Notes: generated from the sequence alone by a model not told the origin. DNA of 64,000 nt from Methylobacterium phyllostachyos (GCF_900103445.1 NZ_FNHS01000017.1:50004-114003); one strand, 5' to 3'. Shown: positions 45,907 to 56,007, counted from the first letter of the stretch. Numbers and translations: made by a program.

Positions 45907-47312
45907 GACTGCTGCGCCGGCTCCGCGCCCGGATGCGGCCTGCGACCATCGCGGGCCAGATCGCGCTCCTGGTCGTGGCCGGGATCGCGGTGGCGCACGT
46001 GGTGGCGACTGCCGCCTTTCTGCTCCTGCACGAATCCCAGAACCCGGACGCGCTGCCCGGCGTGGCGGCGAGCCGGCTTGGCAATCTGACGCGGCTCCTC
46101 GATGCCATCGATCCCCCGGCGCGGGCGTCGCTGCTCGCCAGCGGACGCAGCCTGCCCCTGATCCGCGTCGAGGCCTGGGACGGGACGGCGCCGCCCGGCG
46201 CCGAGCCCATGCCGGACCTGCCGGTCATCCGTCGCCTTCGGAACGGCGCCGGCCATCCGGTGACGATCACCGATCTGTCCGCCGGCGACACCGAACAGGA
46301 CCGTTCGGACGGCCGGCTGCATGTCGGCATCGTCACATCGTCCGGCGCGATGCTCCAGGCGACGCTGCCGAACGACCCCCTGCGCCCGCCCAAGCAGGGC
46401 GCCCTGATCTTCACGGTCGTATTCCTGGCATTGACATTGGCGCTGCTCAGCGTCTGGGCGACCCGCGCGCTGACGGCGCCACTCAAGCGGCTCGCCGGCG
46501 CGGCGGAGGCGTTCGGCACCCGCGACGATCATGTGGCGCTTCCCGAGGCCGGTCCCCGCGAGGTCCTGGCCGTGTCCCGGGCGCTCGACCGGATGCGGTC
46601 GCGGGTGCGCCGGCTGATCGACGACCGCACGCAGATGCTCGCGGCGATCAGCCACGATCTGCGCACGCCCATCACCCGACTGCGCCTCCGCGCCGAGTTC
46701 ATCGAAGACGACAACGCCCGCGCTGCGACCTTGCGCGACCTCGATCAGATGAACGGCCTCGTCGAGGCGGCCCTGTCCTTCGTGCGCGACGGTCAGGCCC
46801 GGGACGCGAGCAGCTTCACCCTCGTCGACCTCGCCTCGGTGGTGCAGACGGTCTGCGACGACTTCTCGGATATCGGCGCGCCGGTCAGCGTTGGCCGCAG
46901 CCGCCATGTCCTCGTGCAGGGCCGCCCGGAGGAATTGCAGCGGGCCATCACGAACCTCGTGGACAACGCCGTGAAATACGGCGGTCGGGCGGAGGTCCAC
47001 ATGGAATCCTCGGAGCGCGGGGTCCAGGTCTGCGTGCTCGATTTCGGCCCTGGCATCCCGGAGGTCGAGCGCGAGGCGATGCTGCAGCCCTTCGTCCGCG
47101 GCGACCGGGCCCGGAACCTGAACGAAGCCCGGGGCTTCGGCCTCGGCCTCTCGATCGTACAGGCGATCGTCGAGGCGCATAACGGCCGTCTGATGCTCGA
47201 GCACGGCCGCACGGGCGGCCTTAACGCTGTGATCGAGTTGCCCCTCGCGGCCCAGGTTTTCGCGGGGCGCGGGTCCAAGAAAGCTGCGCCGGCTCCCGCT
47301 GAGGCGGCCTGA
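45903..47312 (+). CDS. EnvZ-type sensor histidine kinase
   Basis: 469 residues. TM1 about 20-40, periplasmic domain to about 160, TM2 about 165-185, HAMP, HisKA with His251 in MLAAISHDLRTPITRLR, HATPase with LVDNAVKYG, DFGPGIP and GFGLGLSIV. Periplasmic part is of EnvZ-like size. Partner of the overlapping response regulator; the signal is unknown. Confidence 0.93.
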   Translation: MRLLRRLRARMRPATIAGQIALLVVAGIAVAHVVATAAFLLLHESQNPDALPGVAASRLGNLTRLLDAIDPPARASLLASGRSLPLIRVEAWDGTAPPGAEPMPDLPVIRRLRNGAGHPVTITDLSAGDTEQDRSDGRLHVGIVTSSGAMLQATLPNDPLRPPKQGALIFTVVFLALTLALLSVWATRALTAPLKRLAGAAEAFGTRDDHVALPEAGPREVLAVSRALDRMRSRVRRLIDDRTQMLAAISHDLRTPITRLRLRAEFIEDDNARAATLRDLDQMNGLVEAALSFVRDGQARDASSFTLVDLASVVQTVCDDFSDIGAPVSVGRSRHVLVQGRPEELQRAITNLVDNAVKYGGRAEVHMESSERGVQVCVLDFGPGIPEVEREAMLQPFVRGDRARNLNEARGFGLGLSIVQAIVEAHNGRLMLEHGRTGGLNAVIELPLAAQVFAGRGSKKAAPAPAEAA

Positions 47313-47337
47313 AGGGCCGCCCCGCGACTGGTCCGGT

Positions 47338-49494
47338 TCAAGCCGCCCGGATATTCTGCAGGAACTGCGCGACCTCGGCCCGGAGTTGCACCGCGCGGGC
47401 GGCCAGGGCATCCGACGCCTCCGACACCGAGGCGGCGGCCTGGCCGGCATCGTCCGCCACGCGGGCAACCTCGGTGATATCCGCCGTCATCATGCCGGTG
47501 CCGGTTGAGGCCTGTCCCATGCTGCGGACGATGTTCTGGGTGGTCGCGCCCTGCTGATCGATGGCGGCGGCGATACCGGTCGAGACCTCGTTCATGGCCT
47601 CGATCTGCGATGTGACCACCTGGATCGCGCCCACGGCATCGCCGGTGACCATCTGGATCGAAGCAACCTGCCGACCGATCTCCTCGGTGGCACGGCTGGT
47701 CTGGGCGGCGAGTTCCTTGACCTCTGCGGCGACCACCGCGAAACCCCGGCCGGCCTCACCGGCTCGCGCCGCCTCGATGGTTGCGTTGAGCGCCAGCAGG
47801 TTCGTCTGTCCGGCGATGGTCGAGACCAACCCGACCACGTCGCCGATCCGCGTGGCCGCCGCGGTCAGATCGGTCATGGTCTGCTCGGCTCGCCGGGCCT
47901 CCCCGACCGCTGTGGCCGACAGGCCGGTCGCCTGCTCGACCTGTCGGCCGATCTCCAGCACGGTCGCGCCGAGTTGCTCGGCGGCGGCCGCGACGGCGTT
48001 GACGTTTTCGGAGGTCTGCCGGGCCGCACCCGCGACGCTGATCGAGCGTTCGGACGTGCCGGCGACGGCGGCTCGCATCGTTCCGGACGCATCCTGAAGC
48101 GCCGACACGGCCCCCGTCAGCCCCTCGGCGATACCGCCCACCGACCGCTCGAAACCGTCGGCGAGGTCCTGCAGCAGGGCGCGCCGGCTCTGCTCTTCGC
48201 GCAGGCGCGTCGCCTCCGTGGTCTGCAGCTGCTGCGCGGCCTCCTCGAGGGACATGTCGCGGATCGTCACCACGGCGCGGGCGATATCGCCAATCTCGTC
48301 CCGGCGCTTGCTGCCGGGCACATCGGCGAGGGCCTGACGGTCGGCGAGCGCGTTCAGCGCCCGGGTGAGCGCCCCGAGCGGTACCACGATCGAGCGCGCC
48401 AGAAGCAGGCCCAGCGCGGCCGTCGCCGCCAGGACGCAGAGGCTGGTCAGGATCAGGGTGTTCGACAGCGTCCGCACAGCCGCGATCGCTTCCGCCTCCG
48501 ACTGCTCCGCCACCACACTCCAGGGCGCCCCCAGTACGGTGAGCGCCGAGGCCGCGGCGAGGTGGGGCCCATCGGGGGCCGCGAAGGCGAGATTGCCGCC
48601 CGCCTTGATCCGTTCGGCGGCGATCCCCAGCGGTCCGAGGCTGCTGCCAGCCTTGACCTCGGGGTTCAGCGGCGGGTTGCTGCGCAACAGGCTGTCGGCA
48701 CCGGCCGCGAAGATCTGGCCCGTCTCGCCGAGTCCATTCCGCTTGGCCAGGGTCTGATCGAACAGGGTCGGGGTGACCCGCATGACGATGGCCCCGATCC
48801 GCTCCGCCGCCTGCGCGGTCCCCATGGCGACGTTGGCGCGCTTGGTCATGGCACGCCCGATGAAGGCGGCCGGCACGCCATCGACCGGATAGGTGTCGAA
48901 ATCCTCGAAAAGAACGGTGTCAGGCTCGGCGGCCTTCAACCGCTCGATGAGGCGGGCAAGCCCGGTTCGCGCGAGATCGGGATCCGACACGGTCTTGGCG
49001 AAATCGGCGCCCTTCGTCGCCGTGTAGACGAGCCGGCCGGCTTCATCGACGAAGATCAGATCCGCATAGCCCGGCTTGGCGACGAGCTTGCGCGCCACAT
49101 CCTGCACCTTCACGTGCCGGCGTGCGTACATCGTGTTCATGCCGCCGCCATCGAGGGCGACCCGCGCCTCGACCGTCTGGGGCGCACGGAACGCCTCGAC
49201 GAGCGCCACGGACTCGGGCTTGGCGAGATCGAGGGTCTCGGTCAGATCGGGAAAATTGGAGACGATCTGGGGATGGGCGGCGATCGCCTGAAAATCGGCC
49301 TCCAGCCGATCTGCGACCAGCTCAATCCCGTCCCGATGGGCCGCCGCCGCAAGTTGCAGGCGGTCCTGAGCGGCGCTGATCAAGCCAGACCTTGCCGTGT
49401 ACCAGCTGAAGCCGCCCATCACGATCGCGCTCAGCAGGGCCAAGCCGATCGTCATCGCGGGAAGCCGCACGCTCAAGCGAGACAATATTACCAC
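47338..49494 (-). CDS. Methyl-accepting chemotaxis protein with dCache-like sensor
   Basis: 718 residues from GTG 49494, chosen because GAGG lies just before; ATG at 49578 would add an AT-rich 28-residue extension without a ribosome site. TM1 near 10-30, long periplasmic double-Cache-like domain (about 35-330), TM2 about 340-360, HAMP, and the signalling hairpin with the conserved tip ETNPTTSPIR-like region on the other strand translated as LALNATIEAARAGEAGRGFAVVAAEVKELA. Ligand unknown. Confidence 0.9.
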   Translation of the reverse strand: MVILSRLSVRLPAMTIGLALLSAIVMGGFSWYTARSGLISAAQDRLQLAAAAHRDGIELVADRLEADFQAIAAHPQIVSNFPDLTETLDLAKPESVALVEAFRAPQTVEARVALDGGGMNTMYARRHVKVQDVARKLVAKPGYADLIFVDEAGRLVYTATKGADFAKTVSDPDLARTGLARLIERLKAAEPDTVLFEDFDTYPVDGVPAAFIGRAMTKRANVAMGTAQAAERIGAIVMRVTPTLFDQTLAKRNGLGETGQIFAAGADSLLRSNPPLNPEVKAGSSLGPLGIAAERIKAGGNLAFAAPDGPHLAAASALTVLGAPWSVVAEQSEAEAIAAVRTLSNTLILTSLCVLAATAALGLLLARSIVVPLGALTRALNALADRQALADVPGSKRRDEIGDIARAVVTIRDMSLEEAAQQLQTTEATRLREEQSRRALLQDLADGFERSVGGIAEGLTGAVSALQDASGTMRAAVAGTSERSISVAGAARQTSENVNAVAAAAEQLGATVLEIGRQVEQATGLSATAVGEARRAEQTMTDLTAAATRIGDVVGLVSTIAGQTNLLALNATIEAARAGEAGRGFAVVAAEVKELAAQTSRATEEIGRQVASIQMVTGDAVGAIQVVTSQIEAMNEVSTGIAAAIDQQGATTQNIVRSMGQASTGTGMMTADITEVARVADDAGQAAASVSEASDALAARAVQLRAEVAQFLQNIRAA

Positions 49495-49866
49495 GGGTGC
49501 CTCAGATCCTTCACGGGCATGATTTTCCGAGTTTTCGCACGAAAGATCTGAAATTTTTATGACCAAATCGGCGGTCATTCAGCATTCATCGTATCGTACT
49601 AATATACGTATCTGTGTACACGATTTGCTTATATCCATAGATATCGTCTTGGGATCGAAAAACGTGAACAGCAAGCGGTTCGATGCAAATCCGTCTTGTT
49701 CTGCTTTATAGAAGCTCGGCCGGCAGCAGCGTGGGTTGCGCCGCCAAGAAACCCCATCCGGCGCAGGGAGGGGATGCCCGATTTCGCGGCGCGTCATCGA
49801 ACAGCGGCCCAGCCCCTGCTAGAGCGGTGGGGACGCGCCGAGGTTCGGACGATCGACGGAGACGGG
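49495..49866. other. Regulatory gap between chemoreceptor and arginase
   Basis: 372 bases shared by divergent genes. The part from 49540 to 49660 is AT-rich (several TATA/ATAT runs such as actaatatacgtatctgtg) and is the likely promoter region. An in-frame ATG extension of the chemoreceptor reaches 49578. No riboswitch was recognised before the arginase gene. Confidence 0.45.
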
Positions 49867-50835
49867 ATGACCAGCGAGACCAATCTTGGCGATGGATACC
49901 GCCTCGCCCTGATCGGTGCGCCGATCGAAGTCGGGACCAGCGAACCCGGCGCCGTGATGGGGCCCGCCGCCCTGCGCACCGCCGGCCTCGGCCGCGCCCT
50001 CGCTGACCTCGGACATGCGGTCGTCGATCACGGGGATGTCGTCCCGGACGGCCCGGCCGGCGCGCGGGGCCTCGACGCCGTAGCGGCCTGGACGCGGGCC
50101 CTGTCTCGGGTGGTTGAGGGCGTGCTCGACGGAGGGGCGTTGCCGCTGACCGCGGGCGGGGATCACAGCCTCTCGCTCGGATCGATCGACGGCGTCATGC
50201 GCCATTGTGCCCGCCAAGGCCGTCCGCTCTTCGTGCTCTGGCTCGATGCCCACGCCGACTTCAACACGCCGGAGACCTCGCCCTCCGGCAACGTCCACGG
50301 CATGCCCCTGGCGGCTTTGTGCGGCGAGGCGGGATTCCCGCAGCTGTTCGCCGAACCCGCTCCGCCCGCGCTGGCCCCCACGGACGTCCACCTGTTCGGC
50401 CTGCGCTCCATCGATGCGGGGGAGCGCGCGCTCGTCGCCGCTCGGCGCGTCGGCGTCACCGACATGCGCACCATCGACGAATTCGGCGTCATCGCGCCAT
50501 TGCGGCAGATCCTCGAGCGCGTCGCGGCCCGAGGCGCGCATCTCCATGTGAGCTTCGACATCGACTTCCTCGACCCGTCGATCGCCCCCGGGGTCGGCAC
50601 GACGGTGCCGGGCGGCGCCACCTTCCGGGAAGCCCATCTGATCATGGAGATGCTGCATGATTCCGGTCTGGTGCGCTCACTCGACATCGTGGAGCTGAAC
50701 CCCTTCCTCGACGAGCGCGGGCGCAGCGCCCGAGTGCTGGTCGAGCTGGCGGCGAGCCTGTTCGGCCGCCGCATCCTCGATCGCCCGACCGCGCCGATCG
50801 CGGCCGTGCCGAGCGATGCGGCCGAGCGCACGTGA
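49867..50835 (+). CDS. rocF: Arginase
   Basis: 322 residues from ATG 49867. Ureohydrolase metal-binding motifs are complete: TAGGDHSLSLGSI, WLDAHADFNTPETSPSGNVHGMPLA and HVSFDIDFLDPSIAPGVGTTVPGG. The HADFN...SGN-HGMP pattern is typical of arginase rather than agmatinase. It splits arginine into ornithine and urea. Its stop overlaps the start of ureD (GTGATG), so both are translated together. Confidence 0.93.
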   Translation: MTSETNLGDGYRLALIGAPIEVGTSEPGAVMGPAALRTAGLGRALADLGHAVVDHGDVVPDGPAGARGLDAVAAWTRALSRVVEGVLDGGALPLTAGGDHSLSLGSIDGVMRHCARQGRPLFVLWLDAHADFNTPETSPSGNVHGMPLAALCGEAGFPQLFAEPAPPALAPTDVHLFGLRSIDAGERALVAARRVGVTDMRTIDEFGVIAPLRQILERVAARGAHLHVSFDIDFLDPSIAPGVGTTVPGGATFREAHLIMEMLHDSGLVRSLDIVELNPFLDERGRSARVLVELAASLFGRRILDRPTAPIAAVPSDAAERT

Positions 50836-51698
50836 TGCACGGCAGCATCCCGGTTGAGCCGGACCGAGCCCTCCACGCGGCGCCGGCGCGGCAACGTTCG
50901 GTCGGCCGGGTCCGCCTGCGCGCCGGGCCGGCCTGCACCGGGGGTGGGACGCGGATCCTCGACCTCTCGGAGGCTGGGCCCTCGCGCCTGCGGTTCCCAC
51001 GGGGGGAGGGCGCCCTGGAGGCTGTGCTGGTGAACACCGCCGGTGGCGTGGCCTGCGGCGACACCTTCTCCATCGCGCTGGAACTCGAGCCGGCCGCCGA
51101 CCTCGCGTTCACAACGACGGCGGCCGAGAAGATCTACCGCTCGGACGGGCCGGAGAGCCGAATCGAGAACCGCCTGACCCTCGCTGCAGGCGCACACCTC
51201 GCGTGGCTGCCCCAGGAGACGATCCTTTTCGACCAAGCCCGGGTACGGCGCGCCTTCGACGCGGATCTCGCCACCGGCGCCTCATTGCTCGCCGTGGAGA
51301 TTGTCGCCTTCGGCCGGGCCGCCCGCGGCGAGCGGATCTCGGCTGGTCTCTTCAGGGATGCGTGGCGCGTACGCCGGGCCGGGCGACTCGTCTACGCCGA
51401 CAGTGTCGCCCTCGAAGGGCCGATCAGCGACCTCCTGACCCGCCCGGCGATCGGCGGCGGCGCCCGCGCCTTCGCGACGCTCCTCGATGTCTCGGACGGG
51501 GCCGAGTCTCGCCTGGAGGAGGCACGCGCCCTGCTGGCGGCGGCCGGCCGGCCGGGGGTCGAGGCGGCGGCGAGCGCCTGGAACGGACATCTCGTGGTGC
51601 GGGCCCTCGCACCGGAGATCGGTCCGCTGCGCGCGCTCGCTGCCCGGTTCTTAACCGGGTATCGCGGCCTGCCGATGCCGCGGGTCTGGCAGTGTTGA
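50832..51698 (+). CDS. ureD: Urease accessory protein UreD (UreH)
   Basis: 288 residues. Family marks: GGVACGDTFSIALELEPAADLAFTTTAAEKIYRS, HLAWLPQETILFDQARVRR and the C-terminal RFLTGYRGLPMPRVWQC. UreD holds the urease apoprotein for nickel delivery with UreF and UreG. No ureABC, E, F or G follows; the next feature is tRNA-Cys. Coupled to arginase, it links arginine breakdown to urea use. Confidence 0.93.
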   Translation: MMHGSIPVEPDRALHAAPARQRSVGRVRLRAGPACTGGGTRILDLSEAGPSRLRFPRGEGALEAVLVNTAGGVACGDTFSIALELEPAADLAFTTTAAEKIYRSDGPESRIENRLTLAAGAHLAWLPQETILFDQARVRRAFDADLATGASLLAVEIVAFGRAARGERISAGLFRDAWRVRRAGRLVYADSVALEGPISDLLTRPAIGGGARAFATLLDVSDGAESRLEEARALLAAAGRPGVEAAASAWNGHLVVRALAPEIGPLRALAARFLTGYRGLPMPRVWQC

Positions 51699-51815
51699 GA
51701 CGAACCTGCGGATCGGCCGCGTCACAGCCGTTGCCTGCGACCGCCGACCTCTGCTAGAGACGCGCACCCGGAGCTGTCCGCCAAGCTCCGTACGGCGCCT
51801 TCGTGCCGTCAGGAT

Positions 51816-51889
51816 GGCCTCGTGGCGGAGTGGTTACGCAGAGGACTGCAAATCCTTGCACCCCGGTTCGATTCCGGGCGAGGCCTCCA
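51816..51889 (+). tRNA. tRNA-Cys (anticodon GCA)
   Basis: 74 nt with encoded CCA. Acceptor ggcctcg / cgaggcc is perfect; anticodon loop ctGCAaa; T loop ttcgatt. Confidence 0.97.
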
Positions 51890-52052
51890 TCCTTTACCTT
51901 CGCTGTTACGGCTCGCACCGAAGCGGGCTGCGCTGCTGACCGAGAGGCGCGCCCGATCGTCTGGTGACCGGCGATGGCCCTCGGTCCTTGTCTTGCCGCG
52001 CTCACTTCAAGACGCGCGTTCCGCTGAACCAGCTCTGCTTCGACGGAATGCA

Positions 52053-53732
52053 CTAGGCGCCGCGGACTTGATGCATGTAGGTCTCGATCGCCAATTGCAG
52101 GCTGTGCGTTCCGGTATTCACCCGGGCAGCCGAGCTTCTGACTTGACCGGACTGGACCTCGTTGGAAGCGGCCGCCGCCCGTACACCTGCGACGCTCTCG
52201 GAAACCTTGCGGGCATCCGCGGCGGCGCTGGAAATGGCGCGGGCGATCTCCTGGCTGGCACTCCCCTGCTGATCGGTCGCCTCTGCAACCTCGGAGGCGA
52301 TCAGGCTCATGCGCCGAATCGTCTCGCCGATCGCCGTGATGGCATCGACTGTCCGGTCGGCAGCGCTCTGGATCGACCCCACCTGTCCGGTGATGCGGTC
52401 GGTCGCGAGGGCGGTCTGGCCAGCGAGGGCCTTGACCTCCGCGGCCACCACGGCGAAGCCGCGCCCCGCCGCGCCGGCGCGGGCCGCCTCGATGGTTGCA
52501 TTGAGCGCCAGCAGGTTCGTCTGCTCGGCGACGTCGCGGATCAATGTCACGACCGCGCCGATCTCCTCGGCGGCTTGCGAGAGCGAGCGGACGGTCTGTT
52601 CCAGGCCCCGCGTGTCGGTAAGGGCCGTGGACGCGATCTCGCTGGTGTGACGGACCCGCGCCTCGATCTCGCGGGCCGAGGCCGATAGTTCCTCGGCGGC
52701 GCCGGCGATGCTGTCGACGATCCCAGCGGTCTGACTGGAGGTCTCGGCCACGACGGTCGCCTCGGCCGACATGGCGCCGGCATTGCCCGAGAGTGTATCG
52801 GCCGCCGCCTGCATGGCGTCGGCCGATCCCGCGAGGTCGGCGACGGCGCGGCGCGTTTCGACCTCGAAATCCTGCGTCGCCGCCGCCAGCTTCTCGGCGC
52901 GGGTGCGGTCGCGGTCGCCCCGGGCCTGCGCCTCCGCGTCGAGGTCGCGCTTCTCGATCAGCGCCTTCTGGAAGGCCGCGATAGCCCCGGCCATCTCGCC
53001 GATCTCGTCGCGGCGATGCGTGAACGGGATCGGGCGCCCGAGATCGTTGGCGGCGAGCGTCGTCATGCTGGCCTTCAGCCGGTGCAGCGGCTGGCGGACC
53101 TGGGTAACGATGATCCAAATCGCGGCGAGCAAGCCCAGGGCGATGGCCGCGGCCGGCACCGTGATGAGCGTTATGCGGACGAGCCTGCGGCCGGCGGCAT
53201 CCTCGGCGCGGCGGGTGTTCAGGCGATCCAGCACCTCACGCCCCAACGCCGCAATCTCCGCGACCATCTGCTCCCGGTTCTTTACCGTCGCCTCGTCGGT
53301 GGCCTGAATCAGGGCCGCCTTGGGGGAAACCGTGAGGCCGAGTTCGGCCGTATCGTTCTGGTAGGCGATGAACTCTTTCACGAAGAGATCGAACCGCCGC
53401 CGCCGGTCCTCGGGCAGCTGTTCCTCCATCGCCACGAGGAACGGCACGCGCACCTGCTCGACGGTGGCCAGGGCCTCATGCAGCGCGGCCAGGCGCGACC
53501 GGGCCACCGTCACATCCTCCGACGTGAATAGCGTCGTTGCCTGGACCACAGCATGCTCGATCGCCTGTCCGAGTGCACCGGCCTGCAATCCGGCATTCCA
53601 GATCTTGTCCGTGGCCGCCGCGCGCTCCTGCTCCCAGTTGGACTGGCGCAGGGCGAAGACCGCGATACCGATGGCGACGAGGGCGAGGAGGCTGACCACC
53701 GCCGCGAGCTTGAGACCAAGTGAGATGCGCAT
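52053..53732 (-). CDS. Methyl-accepting chemotaxis protein with helical-bundle sensor
   Basis: 559 residues from ATG 53732 (MRISLGLKLA); the frame extends a further 37 AT-rich residues upstream. TM1 about 8-28, periplasmic helical bundle to about 185, TM2 about 190-212, HAMP, and signalling domain with the tip block NLLALNATIEAARAGAAGRGFAVVAAEVKALAGQ. Ends QLAIETYMHQVRGA with no pentapeptide for CheR/CheB docking. The signalling tip is nearly identical to that of the other receptor. Confidence 0.92.
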   Translation of the reverse strand: MRISLGLKLAAVVSLLALVAIGIAVFALRQSNWEQERAAATDKIWNAGLQAGALGQAIEHAVVQATTLFTSEDVTVARSRLAALHEALATVEQVRVPFLVAMEEQLPEDRRRRFDLFVKEFIAYQNDTAELGLTVSPKAALIQATDEATVKNREQMVAEIAALGREVLDRLNTRRAEDAAGRRLVRITLITVPAAAIALGLLAAIWIIVTQVRQPLHRLKASMTTLAANDLGRPIPFTHRRDEIGEMAGAIAAFQKALIEKRDLDAEAQARGDRDRTRAEKLAAATQDFEVETRRAVADLAGSADAMQAAADTLSGNAGAMSAEATVVAETSSQTAGIVDSIAGAAEELSASAREIEARVRHTSEIASTALTDTRGLEQTVRSLSQAAEEIGAVVTLIRDVAEQTNLLALNATIEAARAGAAGRGFAVVAAEVKALAGQTALATDRITGQVGSIQSAADRTVDAITAIGETIRRMSLIASEVAEATDQQGSASQEIARAISSAAADARKVSESVAGVRAAAASNEVQSGQVRSSAARVNTGTHSLQLAIETYMHQVRGA

Positions 53733-53874
53733 CGAGGCGACGCTGCTTTCGCTGGAAGTTAGGACAACGCGGTCATACATCAGCTGAAAATTTGACGCAG
53801 TTAAATATAGCCGGCAAATTCGCGAAAATATGAGCTCGTTCAATCACTGATAACGGCTCAAATAATTTCTAGTC

Positions 53875-54270
53875 TTATCCTAAAAGTCTTCTAGTCTTCC
53901 GATCCTGATTTGCAATTCGGGCTACCGTCGGATCGACACTACAATCTTCAGCGTTGGCGTCGATCGCAACTGGTACGGGAAGCGGATTGACCCGAACGCG
54001 GGTGAGGGCCGCCTCGGCAGCGCGTTCGGGCTCACGGTCGCGGGGTCCTCCGGGCAGGGATCTCTGGTTCAGACCGGGACGCGACCGCGCAGCGCCGATC
54101 TCCCGCCGCAGGTCGTCGCATTGCGCCTCGATCAGATCGGGAAGGATGTCGGCCGCCTGCTCGTCGAGGGCCGCGATCAGGTGCGGACTGTCGGCCAGCC
54201 ACGAGAACACCACGCAGACTTCCCGTTCGGCATAGGGATCCTGAGGGTCAAGGCAACGATGGGTCGGCAT
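53875..54270 (-). CDS. Hypothetical protein
   Basis: 131 residues. Acidic N-terminal half with SWLADSPHLIAALDEQAADI (helical), basic and polar C-terminal half. No signal peptide, membrane span or known domain. The start has no strong ribosome site and the 3' end enters AT-rich DNA. Kept because amino-acid composition looks protein-like. Confidence 0.4.
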   Translation of the reverse strand: MPTHRCLDPQDPYAEREVCVVFSWLADSPHLIAALDEQAADILPDLIEAQCDDLRREIGAARSRPGLNQRSLPGGPRDREPERAAEAALTRVRVNPLPVPVAIDANAEDCSVDPTVARIANQDRKTRRLLG

Positions 54271-54525
54271 ATCGGCTGGGGTTCATCCGGTCGATCCGGC
54301 ACAACGGGCCGCATAGGGCTGCGCCGTGACGTACGGATGAACTTGCACTTGGGACGTCGCCCAGCCGATGGCCGTTCTCCGTACCCTGTGTTGCCGAAGA
54401 GTCGCGCTCGATCCGCCAGGCACAGGCCGCGGCCGTTTTGTGACGGTGGATCCGGCCCTTCACGCACGGACCGCCGCAAAAGCCCTTGCGTCGGCCGCCT
54501 TGGGTGTGTAGAGACCCGCTCGTGA

Positions 54526-54601
54526 TCCCCGATAGCTCAGTTGGTAGAGCAGGCGACTGTTAATCGCCTTGTCGCAGGTTCGAGTCCTGCTCGGGGAGCC
54601 A
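54526..54601 (+). tRNA. tRNA-Asn (anticodon GTT)
   Basis: 76 nt with CCA. Acceptor tccccga / tcgggga is perfect; anticodon loop ctGTTaa; T arm gcaggttcgagtcctgc. A gene-poor stretch follows. Confidence 0.97.
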
Positions 54602-55438
54602 TCCACTTTCCAACATCTTGATCGCGCTGAGCATTCGGCGCCTCTTCCTACGCCGGGTGTTGCGGTGCCGGATGGTTATTGGCGTTCCAGCATTCGGAAA
54701 TAGGCTCGACGAGCCTTTTCCCATTGGGACCGCGCGCGGGAATCGCACGCGCGGCTGACCGCGGTCTGATTAGCCCATGCGTTGAACTCGGCTCCCATCG
54801 CACCCTCCGCATCGGTGCGGTACGCACCGGCTTTCACACCGGGCGGCAGAGCGTCGACGATTCCGTGATCACGGCATGGTGCGACCGGCCACCGATTGCT
54901 CGGGTCTGCCGGGTCTCAGGCTGTATCGTCGGTCATGGTCGGCGAGCCTTGATGTCCGGTAGGAAGCGCCGATGCTGCGCCAGGACCCGTACGACCGCTC
55001 CTAAGGTCGCTCACCGCGGCACCACCGCAGGATATGGCCCCGCATCGGCCTCGCGGCCGATCCGCAGGAGCATCTGCGCCGCGTCTGCCTTGTCACGCCA
55101 AGTGCCGTCTGGTCGCACGCCGAGCGCGGGCGGCAACGCGCAACGCCGGGTCTCACCCGAAGGTGCGCAAAGGCTCGTAAGCCATTGTGATCACGCGCCC
55201 TCGTGATCGTGTGCCCTTTCCGTGGAAGCCTCCACGTGGGCGACCCGTACGGCGCCGGGGACGCAACCGGGGGGGTTCGATGCGTCGGCAGACGGACGAG
55301 GCGCTACAGCCGGGGGGACGAGCAGGCCGGACTCGACCGTGATCGACCTCTTGTTCGCGGCAGGTCCACGCGGGTGCCGAAGCATGGCCGCGAGCCCGGG
55401 GAGTCCGACCCCGGCGCTCGCGGACGATCGCGGCCCGC
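54602..55438. other. Gene-poor stretch after tRNA-Asn
   Basis: 837 bases without a supported gene. On the minus strand near 55010-55165 one frame reads like a real protein end (ALPPALGVRPDGTWRDKADA, then RIGREADAGPYPAVVPR and a stop), but it lacks a start codon and is preceded by a stop at about 55193, so it is most likely a remnant. No repeat of the tRNA end was seen. Confidence 0.45.
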
Positions 55439-55756
55439 TTACGCGCGCTGCGGCTTCTCGAGGCTGCTCTGGTCGCGGGACTCGTCCGTCATGGGGTTCG
55501 CGAGACCACTGGTGTTGCCGCCGGCCCCAGGGGCAGTCTCGGCCATGACTTGCCGATTGCCGGCGTGGTCTTGGTATTGCTCGGTCTGGACGTTCTTGCT
55601 GTCGAGCCCGCGCTCGTCGCTGTGGCGTGACTTGTCGCGATTGCTCAGAACCATGTTCTCCGGCAGCACGCCCTCCGGCAGCTCCGACATGGCACCGGTT
55701 CCCGAGCCCTTGCCCTGAGCGCCCGGACCGACCTTGTGCCGACTTGCATTCGCCAT
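55439..55756 (-). CDS. Small disordered hydrophilic protein
   Basis: 105 residues from ATG 55756 after a very good ribosome site (GGAGGGTGAAC). Begins MANASRHKVGPGAQGKGSG; rich in Gly, Ser, Asn, Asp and Gln with no hydrophobic segment, typical of desiccation- or stress-related disordered proteins. Downstream of a second protein of the same character. Function unknown. Confidence 0.65.
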   Translation of the reverse strand: MANASRHKVGPGAQGKGSGTGAMSELPEGVLPENMVLSNRDKSRHSDERGLDSKNVQTEQYQDHAGNRQVMAETAPGAGGNTSGLANPMTDESRDQSSLEKPQRA

Positions 55757-55824
55757 GTTCACCCTCCGATGCGGAACTGTGGATACCCGCGCGCCGAGGC
55801 CTGCGGCCACCGCGAGGACGGCCG

Positions 55825-56007
55825 TCAGCGATCCTGCTGATAGCCCTGATTGGTGGTGTTCACCTTGGAGTTCCCAGCCTGTCCGACCTTGTCGGGATCC
55901 TTGGTCTGCGAGCCGGCGCGGCCTTGCGAGAGCGGCGCCTCGGTCGCGCTCCCAGGCCCCTTGTCGGAGCGGTTGGCCGGAGGAACGGGTGGTGGCTTGG
56001 TGGTCAT
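55825..56007 (-). CDS. Small Pro-rich disordered protein
   Basis: 60 residues from ATG 56007 (MTTKPPPVPPANRSDKGPGS, ending NTTNQGYQQDR) with GGGGATCCC upstream. Low-complexity, charged, no hydrophobic core. Upstream is an EcfG-like motif, and the following gene is of similar type, so the pair may be stress-induced together (69-bp gap). Confidence 0.65.
   Translation of the reverse strand: MTTKPPPVPPANRSDKGPGSATEAPLSQGRAGSQTKDPDKVGQAGNSKVNTTNQGYQQDR

Noticed and set aside
54679..55206. 175-codon plus-strand frame after tRNA-Asn
   Set aside because: Shadow-like composition, while the opposite strand contains a more protein-like remnant.
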